From Clavulina sp. PMI_390 (Eukaryota; Basidiomycota; Agaricomycetes; Cantharellales; Hydnaceae), in the NCBI GenBank assembly GCA_015039315.1, contig WIDE01000003.1, positions 372,001 through 436,000 of the forward strand: a stretch of 64,000 nucleotides of DNA. Direction: 5' to 3'. This document shows positions 1 to 9,678 of this stretch, one piece after another (position 1 is the stretch's first letter; every line of letters starts with the position of its first letter). A model generated the notes under the pieces. It saw only the letters and a list, made by a program, of their open reading frames with translations, did not search any database and was not told where the DNA came from. The translations under genes and the position numbers were made by a program.

Positions 1-142
1 TAGCATTGCCATATGAGTCAGCTGCAGACCTAGAAGCATCCGAGCCATCAAGAGGTTCTGCATATTCATTACTACATTAAGATAATGCACGCTTTCTCGC
101 ACTATCCACATTTTTTCTTTTGTTCGTCTCTACATTAATTCC

Positions 143-762
143 TCACATGGGAGGCTTTACAATGCCTTTGCTAAGTTTGTAATACACAAGAGACGAGTCA
201 TCAGCAACTATGCCCACCCAGATCTCCATCGGAGTAGGATCTTGGTTTGCGAATACGGTGTTTAGCCTATAGCCAGGATGCTAAGCAACTGCTGCCTCGA
301 TTTATGGGGATGGTTGGACTTACCATTCGATAGACAGGTTCTCTGCCAAAGAACAAGGGACGACGATTCGGGTGCCTTCCTGTCATTCAGCAATGCGGTA
401 GATGAGTCGCCAACAAAATTGGGTAGCAGATAAGACATTTCCACACCTCTGCGCTTTTCTTCCCCTTCAAAATCCCTCGTGAGAGTGCAGGAAGGTCCTC
501 AACAGTTACATCGATCCACTGTTGTGCTGGACGAGTAGAGACGGGAAGACGGGTAAGATACCTCATTGTGCACGCAACCGGTAAAACGGAGACCGACTGT
601 ATATGATGTCGTTGTAGACTAGGAATAAACTTTGTGCATGTCGAGGATATTTTACACATAAATCTGAGAGTGCAGGATACTGTTGTAGAAGGGAGAGGTA
701 AGAAGAGGCTGATCTTCACACATAAACTGAGCGCAGTGATTTACAGAGACGTGGCTCTCCAT
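143..762 (-). CDS. SEN15: tRNA-splicing endonuclease subunit Sen15-like
   Basis: Likely Sen15, the small structural subunit of the nuclear tRNA-intron endonuclease (Sen2-Sen34-Sen54-Sen15). Reading the minus strand gives at least four exons joined by GT-AG introns: an exon ending at 598 with KYPRHAQSLFLVYNDI, then 526-447 with QQWIDVTVEDLP, 379-324 with GTRIVVPCSLAENLSIEW, and 266-143 ending DDSSLVYYKLSKGIVKPP-M-stop. Introns are 597-527, 446-380 and 323-267. The C-terminal block with D-S-S-L-V-Y-Y-K-L and a final G-x-V-x-P-P is what I know from fungal Sen15 proteins. The first exon is not resolved: an ATG at 762 is plausible, but no clean splice joins it in phase to the exon containing LLQQYPALSDL. 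An intron-bearing tRNA gene lies about 450 bp upstream. The family call is by recognition only. Confidence 0.7.
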
Positions 763-1207
763 TACATCAAGGTCCTCTGTGTTAGTAATGATGTAGGGAG
801 TGGATCGGCGAATCGTAACAAACAAGTCATGGGCGTCCAAACATGACCAAACACGCTCGAGATGATTTGCCCCAAACACCACCCGCCTTACGCAGGACAA
901 TAATATCCCCTCAGCAACATGGCTGCCTGTAGCCTCTCAGAATATAGGAGGGCTCTACTATATAAGCGAATTGGTGAACGGAGCAGTGTCCGTTATTCCA
1001 GTAGAGCTCTGGAGAGCTCTTGGGCGTCCTAGCATTACTTGAACTTCACAAATAGAATCTAGCGGGCGTTTGCTATGCGAAACTCGATTTGTACTGGACA
1101 ATAGAGTATAATAAATTCGTTACAAGTGATAAAATGTGATTCTTTCGTTCTTGATTGGACCGAGGCAATCCCAACCATCATTTGATCAAACACGAGCAAA
1201 AATGTCA
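763..1207. other. intergenic, SEN15 to tRNA-Ala
   Basis: No convincing coding sequence. It should hold the SEN15 promoter. A TATATAAG sequence sits at 959-966 on the plus strand, but no plus-strand gene follows it, so I give it no role. Confidence 0.4.
1198..1202 (-). terminator. RNA polymerase III terminator of tRNA-Ala
   Basis: A run of five T on the minus strand begins 6 nt past the 3' end of the tRNA. This is the usual fungal Pol III stop signal. Confidence 0.7.
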
Positions 1208-1292
1208 TGGAGAAACGGGGGATTGAACCCCGGGCTTTACGCAATAAGCCAGATCATGCGAAGCGTACACTCTACCACTGAGTTATTTCCCC
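1208..1292 (-). tRNA. tRNA-Ala (anticodon CGC) with a 13-nt intron
   Basis: The minus strand folds as a cloverleaf. The acceptor stem is GGGGAAA pairing with TTTCTCC and discriminator A, and it contains the G3-U70 pair that defines alanine tRNAs. The D arm is ACTC-AGTGGTA-GAGT. The anticodon stem TACGC/GCGTA closes the loop TTCGCAT with anticodon CGC. The T arm is CGGGG-TTCAATC-CCCCG, which includes the B box. The gene is 85 nt and the mature length is 72 nt. The extra 13 nt sit one base 3' of the anticodon, at the canonical nuclear tRNA intron site (37/38). A T5 terminator follows. The 5' neighbour downstream in transcription is SEN15, a subunit of the enzyme that removes such introns. Confidence 0.93.
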
Positions 1293-1836
1293 GTGAAGCG
1301 AGCGGGATCGCCAATCAGCACTCAGGTTTTTGGCTTCAGTAACCTTCCGAGCTAATTCTATCTAGTCCAAAGAATATCCACGCGCCCATATTAAATGCTA
1401 CCCAAAAATATATGAGGCACGGTGAATAAATCCCGCTTTTCATTATCCCCTCAATGAAAGGTATTCAGGTTTCAGAAGCCAATTCTTTTGTTGTGCATTG
1501 ATCACTTGTCGATCTTGCTTCCAGTTGAGCGCGTAAACAAAAGACATAGGTTTACATAAACTCACGGCATTATGCACGCTGAAACGATAGTGAATCTTAT
1601 CTGCAACTCGCTGTTGCTGGCACAAAAGATCTGAACATGGATCGGCCTCTCCCACACCATTTGCCGGGCTAACCTACCTGTCACACCTCTCAACTGATCA
1701 GCTCCAGATCTTCCACCAAAAACGCGATAGCGATTTTCATATCTAATGTAAATTTTCTGAAGTGCACATAAAAATGATGCTTGTGCGCCTGGAAACTAAA
1801 TCAAGTGTAGCTATCTCTTCAATTACGGCTAACAAA
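1293..1836. other. intergenic, tRNA-Ala to carboxypeptidase
   Basis: I see no gene, only the presumed 3' UTR of the minus-strand carboxypeptidase near its right edge. Confidence 0.4.
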
Positions 1837-4077
1837 TCAGAACCCCTTTTCGGCATTGAACCACGCCTGGAGCATAGTAAGGGCCTCAGTGGGCTTATCG
1901 TACGGCACCTGTACAGGAAAATGAGTCAGCGAGTGGGGTAATACTTCAAGTATCGTGCATACCATATGACCAGCTCCCAGGATGGTTGTGAAAGTGAGGC
2001 CTTTCGCGTTCTTGGTCGCTCCTACTACCTTGCCGTCTATCTTCCATTCAACGGTTTCGGCTGCAGCGAAATCGTCATGCCCGGACCATTCCAAAGCCTC
2101 AACCCAGCGCTGATTGCCCTTCCAGTTGCATATCCAGTCATTCACACCTTTGAGATGATGGTGCATTCAGTGTCTCGTCATTTGTGGAGAGCCATGCGGA
2201 TACTCACCGACGTAAATCAGAACCCTCACGCTACGCTCGAGAAGAGCGGCGACATAAAACTTGGTTTGGTGTAGCGAATCGAGGTTCAGGCTGAACGCCA
2301 TCCCCACTTCGTTATTACAGGAGGCGTGGCGCCCGATACTCTTATCGACTCCCAATACAGCTCGGATGTGTGGCTGGTCGAGATACGTGGAGATGTCTAG
2401 AGAGATGAACGCGTTCAACACAGAGACAGATCTTCTGAGGACGTGTTTCTCCTACTTTTTGTCACAGGATAACCTGTAGCATTGGTTTCATGGTTAGATT
2501 TGATACAAGTTGTTATAGTAGGGCTAGGCAACGTACACAAGGTCTCAATACCTCCATCACAGGGCTGTGGGGAACAGGATGTCAGCGAGCGGAACCTAAG
2601 TCTTCACAATGACATGCCTTTGAAAGGTCATAGATGTTCTTGCCTAAGGATAGATAGATATCAGAACCAAGAGGCGGAGCTAATTCGCACTCGATCCAAG
2701 CTCACCTGTGGACCAAACGGCGTCAAAGAAAAGGCTGCCGCAGAATGTTGCAGCGGCGTCACAGCCGATGGCGTCGAAGCGATCGATGCATTCCTTCTTG
2801 TACCATTTCTCGCATCGCGGCAGCTAGAGGAAAGTAACCAGCACTGAATTGCTAGTGCCAATTATCTGACAAATGTGCTGTGCTGCTCACCGCCGTCTTC
2901 ATTGCGACACAACTAGCAATGTCCAGAGGAGGTTCGACCGAGGCCTGGGTGCAAAGCATATCATGATACGCTGGGAACATGGTAGCAGTATCGGTCATTC
3001 CGTTGCCAATCAGCACAGATTTGAGGTTGATCGCGGTCCGGTTTTCAGCCTTAGCGCGAGCGTTGCTGTCGACGATGGCGGAGGCAAAAACAGGAATATA
3101 GCGACCCTAAGATGCGAGAGTCAGTTTTTAGACCTATACTACGTGAAGGGGAAATGCGGCCGAAATACCCCGTATGATTCGCCTGGGCATGGTCAATCGT
3201 CAGTAATCTGGACTTGGCAATGCATCGTTGACTGATTCCTCACCAGACATATGGAAAGGCCTTCCTTTGAATTGAGAAAACGTCTCGAAGAACAGTTGCA
3301 CGAACGCATCAACGTCTTTCGCCGCATCTTCGGTGGTTCCGATGGTCTGCCCATACTCAGCGTACGAGAAGCCTACGCCGACACTGGTAATCTCATTAGG
3401 ATGGGCGAAGAGGTGAATCAAGCATGATACTTACGGCTGGTCAAGGAAGAACAGGTTCGCGTTCGTATTCCATGCGGAAGGATTCCACTTGGTCCCATTG
3501 AGTCCAGTTGCCAAGGGATTCTCAACAGAGCAAGGCCTGCGCAGGATAAGGATCAGAGGAGTGCTGGGCTACTAAAAAGCACGGAGGATTCATACCCGAG
3601 CTCCATGAAAAGGCCCAGGGACGAGCCTGCGGAATGGTATTGGTTATCATTTTGGCATGAGTGCCAGAGTAAGTATCAAGGCCACATACTGCATCCAGGT
3701 CCACCGTTGATCCACATGAGCACATCGTCGTTGTCAGGGTCGTTCCTGCTTTCGAAGAAGTAGAAGAAGAGATGCTTTGTGCCATAGCCAACATCGAGAT
3801 AACCAGAGTAGCTGTTCACAGTATGATCGCAGAACTCCTTGGGAGATTGCTTGATACGAAGCGCATAGGAAGGCAAGTTGGGGTGTGTGAATGTTGTAAA
3901 ATCGTTGGCGGACAAGCTGTTCAGCGAGATCTCCTCAGAGCCAGCGACAATTGAGCCTTTGGACTGGATGTAGCCAAGAGGATGTTCAGTGATTCCACCC
4001 AAAGGCAGCTGTGAAGCGCTGCCCAGCGAGCTCAAGGATAGAGCAGCAGCGCTCAGAGTGAGCAAACGTTGGAACAT
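1837..4077 (-). CDS. serine carboxypeptidase (S10), carboxypeptidase Y-like
   Basis: Secreted or vacuolar serine carboxypeptidase that removes C-terminal residues from peptides. The start ATG at 4077 opens a hydrophobic signal peptide (LLTLSAAALSLSSLG), followed by a short propeptide-like stretch. The mature domain carries WINGGPGCS (oxyanion region, split by an intron after the Cys), then SSLGLFMELG, NLFFLDQP, GVGFSYA and FHMSGESYGGRYIP, where Ser of GESYGG is the nucleophile and the motif is split by two introns. VNDWICNW holds the catalytic Asp, and GAGHM near the C-terminus gives the His. The whole triad is therefore present once six or more short introns are removed. The N-terminal plan and the F/Y-E-F-C-D-H segment resemble yeast CPY (PRC1) and paralogues. 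It is head-to-head with THI80, 111 bp apart. Confidence 0.93.
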
Positions 4078-4188
4078 GGTGGGCGGTTGCAGGAGGACCG
4101 GTTATCTGACCGACGCGACTCGGACAAGCATGCGCTACCGTAGCGTGTGACGTTTCGTTCCCGATGCGTAATGTAATTGTCCGCCACT
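4078..4188. promoter_or_regulatory. shared divergent promoter, CPY-like / THI80
   Basis: Only 111 bp separate the two start codons. The space contains a near-perfect palindrome at 4133-4145 (CGCTAC-C-GTAGCG) that could bind a dimeric factor. The function is inferred from position only. Confidence 0.4.
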
Positions 4189-5344
4189 ATGGGGGGCCAG
4201 CAATCGGCCCCCAGAGAATGGACGATACCCTTCCTGTCTTCCCTCGAGTTCCGTCAGAGAGCATCTGTGGTCAATGAGCTTGAAAGGTCTCCATGGGCTC
4301 TCATCGTTTTGAATACACAATGCACATCTAGCCTCCTGAAGCTTGTCTGGGATTTCTGTAAGTTTTACTGTCCTTTTATGCGTACTTTCCTGGGCTCACA
4401 GAAAAAATCAACCAAAGGTCAAGTACGCTATTGCGCTGATGGGGGGTGTAATCGAGTCTATGATGCGCTGGAGGAACATGAGCGTAATCTGTGAGAAACT
4501 GACAACTTGTCTTCGATCCTTTTTTTGGTCTCTCTTCTGAACTGAATATACAGATTCCTCCCCGATGCTATTAAAGGAGATCTTGACTCGGCAAGACCAG
4601 ATGTACTCTCTTTCTATGCTAGTAAGGTGAGTTACCCATTGTAGCTCCGACGTCTTGCTACAGCCACTCATCGATCTATCAGGAGGTAACAATCATCCAG
4701 GACAAAGATGAATACTCGACGGATCTAATGAAGTGCATATCCCTCCTCAGCGAAAAGGAAGAAGCATCGGGTTTGAAGGTCAGCCTAATCGTCATGATTT
4801 GCCCACTCAGACGATGAAATGCTTGTGTCGGTGGCTATAGTACAATGTCCTACTATTGGGCGGCCTGGGTGGTCGGTTGGACCAATCCATTCACTCTCTT
4901 TCGTACCTACTGAAGCAGCGCACCATTCGCCCCAATATGATGGCTGTGAGCGAGGATAGCGTGGCTTGGGTGCTCGATTCCGTAAGTGTGGTTGTGGTAA
5001 TTCTTTTCCTCTTCTATGCCGCCCGTCCCTCACCATATGCAACTCCAGGGAGAACATATCTTGCACGTAGATCTTAGTCTCCTGGGGCCCACGTGTGGCT
5101 TGCTCCCTGTTGGCGTCTCAAAGACTCGACTGACCACTGAAGGGCTGGAGTGGAATCTCAGTGCGTCAATTTATATCAGACCAACTCAACGCATAAGCTG
5201 ACTTCCATCTCGTGCTGCCCAGCTGACCATGAATCCTCTATGGAGGGTCTTCTTTCCACCTCCAACCATGTGATCGACGATGTCGTCAAGATTTCTACTA
5301 CTGAGCCGATCGTCTGGACTGTTGCAGTCAAACAGCTCTCTTGA
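4189..5344 (+). CDS. THI80: thiamine pyrophosphokinase
   Basis: Transfers pyrophosphate from ATP to thiamine to make thiamine pyrophosphate, in the cytosol. The spliced product shows the family landmarks in order: VRYCADGGCNRVYDAL (N-terminal nucleotide-binding part), FLPDAIKGDLDSARPDV (GDLDS, Mg-ATP site), EVTIIQDKDEYSTDLMKC (QDxDxxSTD), GGLGGRLDQSIHSLSYL (dimer and thiamine contact), and the C-terminal GLEWNL-TDHESSMEGLLSTSNH followed by a terminal WTVAVKQLS. At least five introns of about 50 to 70 nt are needed. The ATG at 4189 (MGGQQSAPREW) is the first in frame; the TTG just upstream is not used as a eukaryotic start. It is divergent from the carboxypeptidase. Confidence 0.93.
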
Positions 5345-5775
5345 AGAATTTGTGGGGAGATCATTTAATATGGGAGGTCCTCAGTTATCCACATTCCTCT
5401 CTCTCGCCGCGCGGCAGGGCCTTCCCCTTCCTACCCGAGGCCTTGAACACCCCCGGCCCACCATGTTGGCCTCAACCTTCGTCGTGTACCTCGTAATGCG
5501 TATAATAGTCCTCGCCCTCTGTCACACTTTCCAATTAGATATCAATTCTCGGCCTGACCATATAAATCCATGAACTTTAATGGACCTGTGGATTGGTTGA
5601 CATTGGAAATTATGACATTCCGTCTCTAGATGCGCGAGCTTATGGAGGGACAAGTCACACGCACAGTGACATTCCTCGAGGCGCATTTGATCCTGTCCTT
5701 TAGTCCCAAGAGCGAAACCTGAACCTCCCTCGCCTTTACGTGTCCCAAAGCATCTTGGTCTCACTCATAAGCACG
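5345..5775 (+). other. intergenic, THI80 to DUF4604 gene
   Basis: No gene seen. It holds the THI80 3' UTR and the promoter of the next gene on the same strand. Confidence 0.4.
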
Positions 5776-6594
5776 ATGCCGCCCAAAATGAGCAATGCGC
5801 AGTTCAAAAATCGCCTCGCGTATGATGCTGGCACACAGCCAGCGTTCCTCCGTGCCCTGCAAGCTCGCATTAGTGGAAAGCCTGACCCGACTCTCGGCGG
5901 AGGAGACAGGGACGATGAAGATGCTGAATGGGAACAGCTTGATGCCGGCCGACCAGCTATTCCTCGACGGCCTGACGCTCGTGAAGAAGATGACACCCGG
6001 AGACCAGAGGACGAAGACGAGGAGGATTTTGATGACGAGAGACCTACTGTCGTCGTGCTCAAAGAGGGGAAGCACTTAACTGAGTGGGAAGTTGAGAACG
6101 AAAAGAGAAAATGTGAGTTGCATTGTTCCTGTTTTGCCCCTTCGTTTGCTCGTGCTTTCCTCCTGGATGGTACCTCTCTATCCAGTTGACTTGGAATATG
6201 AGAGTATATCTTGACACTCCAGTGCTAACGCATTCTTCCTTTGCTCCTTCTATCCCTGGCACTCTATCTCTCACGATCACCCGCCGCAGTAAAAGGCTTG
6301 CCTCCACTTCCACCACCAGACTCTGCCACCGCTGGTACACCCGATTCCGGCTCTGCCTCTACCTCAAAAGATAAACAAAACGCTGCATCGTCTTCCTCTA
6401 CGAATCCTAAAGCTAAGGTCAGCATGGGAGCCCGTGCCGCACCCAAGCGAAAACTCGATGCTGCATCCGACCCGGCTCCCAGTGGGAAAGGCAGTGGCAG
6501 CAAGAAGGGCGATGGGAAGGACAAAGAGAAAGGACCTGCGAAGAAGAAGCCTAAAAAGGAGTCCAAGAATCTCCTTTCCTTTGGCGGAGAGTAG
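5776..6594 (+). CDS. DUF4604 / KIAA1143-like protein
   Basis: Small, charged, probably disordered and nuclear protein of unknown role. The ATG at 5776 is chosen because the conserved N-terminus follows at once: FKNRLAYDAGTQPAFLRAL corresponds to the Y-x(n)-P-A-FL start of human KIAA1143. A low-complexity acidic stretch (DEDEEDFDDE) leads to PTVVVLKEGKHLTEWEVE, the second conserved block. One intron, 6113-6289 (177 nt), is followed by a Ser/Lys-rich tail with basic runs that could be a nuclear localisation signal, and then the family's terminal LLSFGGE. The order of blocks matches DUF4604 (Pfam). No enzymatic function is known for the family. Confidence 0.85.
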
Positions 6595-8835
6595 CATCGC
6601 ATGTTCATCTTCGCGGCACATTGTTATACCCTCGCACAACAAGACCTTTCCTTTCTTTTCATACCCACACCGGCCCCTCTTAGATGCTGTGGATGCGGGC
6701 TAGATGATGACGAAGGCTGTTGATACATTGCGCCGAACGTCGTTCCCCAACTCTCTCTCTCTCATTTTTTTGGCGCAGCTTCTCCTCCCGCACACTCGTG
6801 TTCGTCACGCCCTGGAGCCCTTTACACATACCCGCGCGGTTTACTATATCGCTTCTTCCCTCTAAATCTATTGCGGGTGGGCAGCACATTCCTTTGCCCT
6901 TACATGGCCGAACGCCTTGGTGCTCTAGCTAACACGATCATTCTCCTCGATGTCCAGTGCTCCTTCTTTTCATGTGATCTCCCAGTTGGTCTAGGAAATC
7001 ACATTCATCACGACAGCAAGGACAAACTTTTCTCCTGCGCTTCTCTACCGCCCATAGCCACGATCGGCGGCAGTGTCGGGCTCCGTCGCGAACGCGACTT
7101 GCTCGATGTGGATTCCGCAGCGATGAACGCGTGCATGGGGACCATGCCAATTGTATGATACGAAGAAGCAGCCACATATAGTCCTGGTAAACTGTAGCCG
7201 TCTTTCAGACACAACCAATCATCACAAATCTCCGTCCCCGCCTCCCAGGCCGCTGCCATATCCAATGCGGTCATTGCTGTGTCAGTGTTTTCCCAGTCTC
7301 CCAGTACTAGACCTTTACCTCAAGATCAGTGCAATAGTATCGCCTCCTCCATCACATCTGTTAGTACATAGATCTGCTATCAGTCCATGATAAGTAATCA
7401 ACTTGATGCCTCTAACGATCGAGGAACGGGCGATCAACGCGGGATGACTGAAGCTTAACGGCGGCGTCCTCACCCCCCGGGGTCTTCTTGCCCGAGCGCT
7501 GAAGATCCTCCGCACAAGAATATGTCCAGGGCAAAGAAACAGGGAATTTCAGAAGGAGAACGAGGACGTGTACTAGTACATGGTAGATGCATATTGATCA
7601 ATGTTAGGAGACTAGAGAACCAGAGTTGAGACAAAGAGAAAGAGAGAGAGAGCGGAAAAAAAAAGAAACAAAAGGAGAATAATTAGTAGAGGGGCATACT
7701 AGAGTGCGCGAGAACGATAACACTGAAAACAAGAATTGTCGGAGAGCCTTGGGGACGAGATTCGGGGGGAGAACAGTAATGAAGAGAAAAGTTGTGCCGA
7801 TAAGGGAGAGGAGAATGATAGGTTCTAAAAACAAAATAGTCGGGATTTGCAGAGGATGCGACGTGGCAAACTGCCGAGGGGGCGGAGGCGAGGAGTGGTG
7901 GGAGGGAGGGGGGCAGTGTGCGAGAGACTCCCATATCGAGATGGTCAGGACGCACGAGGGAGAAGACATTGTTGAATAGAAGAAGAAGAACAAGCCAAGG
8001 AAGAGATGAGATATTGCGTCTGGTTAAATTGGGGGTGAGGAGAGAGGAGAGCCGCGAACACGATCTGCAAAACGAACAAGGGTCGCGCGCCGCACATTGG
8101 CACCGCGGGCGATCCTCCTTGAGCATCCATTTTTAGGTGGCAGATAGCATCAGCATGACCACCTTCGATCCCGCAATCACGGATAATTTGGACGAGTACA
8201 AAATGTCAGCGGAGAGTTGACTTTTGTACAACCAGTGTCATAATAGTACGGAGGATACGAGGGAGGAGAGGCGGGTCGCGCATTAGAGAAGAGCGGGGGG
8301 CGATGGCGTGGGTGAAAAGCGGGAGGGGTTAATCATGGTGCGGGGATGGAGTGGAGTAAAAAGGAATGAAGGACTTGGATGGGAGAAGAGGGATCGCGCA
8401 AATAAAAAACCAGTCTGTAGGTGCTACGGCTCAAAGCGAGCGCATGTTGTTGAGGTGTGTGGGGGGCGCGCTGGTTCATACTCGGATGGAAGAGTCCCAA
8501 TGTGAAGCACCACCGAGCGGCGAGACATGGTCCGCATCTGATGTGGATGAGGGAGAGGTGGAGAGTATCTCACCGCCTTCACCATATCGAACGGGCTTGC
8601 GTGAGGCTCTGCGGGCTCGATCAACCGAGCGTGCATCCGAGGGAGCAGTATGGCGAGAGTTGGGACCCGTCATTGAGGGGATTCCCGGGTGATTTCTAGG
8701 ATTGTTGTACGACGCCGATAATGAAGCGGTCGATGAGACGGGGAACGACGGTTGTTCCTCAGCCTGGGATTCTGGGATGACAGCAATTGGAGAGGAGAGC
8801 TACATGACAACAAGGAAAGCACCAGGGCAACAGCG
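6595..8835. other. 2.2 kb gene-poor stretch with strand-skewed composition
   Basis: I recognise no gene. About 7600-8130 is strongly purine-rich on the plus strand and pyrimidine-rich on the minus, like the CT-rich tracts upstream of highly expressed fungal genes, so it could precede a minus-strand transcript in 6.9-7.6 kb. Short minus-strand ORFs at 7008-7274 and 7315-7515 exist but show no known motif. 8140-8700 is G-rich and may be 3' UTR of the CRIB gene. Confidence 0.35.
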
Positions 8836-9359
8836 TCAGTTGCAATTTACGAGATCACGACGGAAGGGCGATCGATCCGCTGTGGGTGCCAGAGACAGTG
8901 GTGCTCTGTGGATGGGGGGAGGGGGAGGAAACGAATGCCACATACCTCACCGCGACGTTGTGCCATCTGTCGCTGCATGATATTGATGTCAACCCAGATG
9001 GGCTCTTTGGTGGGTGTCTAGACATAGAAAGAGCAGTGAAGAGTATGTCAGGCCGCATACTGTGGGTGTCGCACCCGCATAGAGATAGAGCACGGAGCGG
9101 AGAGACTCACATCAGAATCATGCTTAACGTGTACAAAGTTGGTCGGGGCACCAATCAGGGCCTTGAGGTTTTCCCGGCCTCCAGCTCGGCCAGTAGAGGC
9201 ACCACGGTTACCGCCATAGCTCGCGGCACGCCTGACGGAGGCTGAGTGTGGTGATGACTGGGGGAGTGATGTTCGACGCTGGCGGCCATTGCGTCTTTCA
9301 GCGCCGGCGAAGCCATCGTCGTCGACGATACCGTGTGGCGAGGTGCAGAACGAGAGCAT
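8836..9359 (-). CDS. small protein with a CRIB (Cdc42/Rac-binding) motif
   Basis: Candidate Rho-GTPase effector of about 105 residues. The minus-strand ORF starts at ATG 9359 and has a basic, Ser/Arg-rich N-terminus (RRNGRQRRTSL, SVRRAASYGGNRG) and then LKALIGAPTNFVHVKHDSD. This matches the CRIB consensus I-S-x-P-x(2-4)-F-x-H-x(2)-H at I, P, F, H and H; Gly replaces Ser, and the final Gly is absent. The donor GTGAGT follows at 9110. I join a 22-nt exon (8972-8951, RQMAQRR) and a last exon near 8879-8836. The 3' part is uncertain because another acceptor gives a different tail. It is divergent from the hydrolase gene. Confidence 0.5.
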
Positions 9360-9678
9360 GTTGGGAAGGTGAGGATGACTTTCAGTCGAGTGCGGTGGTG
9401 GTTGGAAGGAGGGAAGACAAAGAAAAGAATTAGAAATAGCAACAAACTGCACAGGAACTCCGAACCCAACTTGCCAATTCAAGGGCCCTGCCAAACTTGC
9501 CATTCAATTGGCGTGACTGTGTGACCCGCGTTGTCACTACACCTCACTCCTGTTAACGGTCAGGGCTCTTGCGCCGTTCCACGTTTATCCGCACTCACCC
9601 TCGTGCCTCGACCTCGAGACCCTTTTCTCGTTTGTCCGCCCTCCTTCGCCACCCTGCCTGTGCCTTGTCCGTCACACC
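9360..9678. promoter_or_regulatory. divergent promoter region, CRIB gene / hydrolase
   Basis: 319 bp between two divergent ATGs. The plus strand shows a C/T-rich leader (about 9580-9675) directly before the hydrolase ATG, typical of a fungal 5' UTR. Confidence 0.4.

Noticed and set aside
4177..4188. Upstream in-frame start for THI80
   Set aside because: The codon at 4177 is TTG, not ATG; the first ATG is at 4189 and gives a sensible N-terminus.
7683..8126. 147-codon minus-strand ORF with hydrophobic runs, possible membrane protein
   Set aside because: It lies in the pyrimidine-rich tract, which yields Leu/Ser/Pro/Phe in every frame; no motif or start context supports it.
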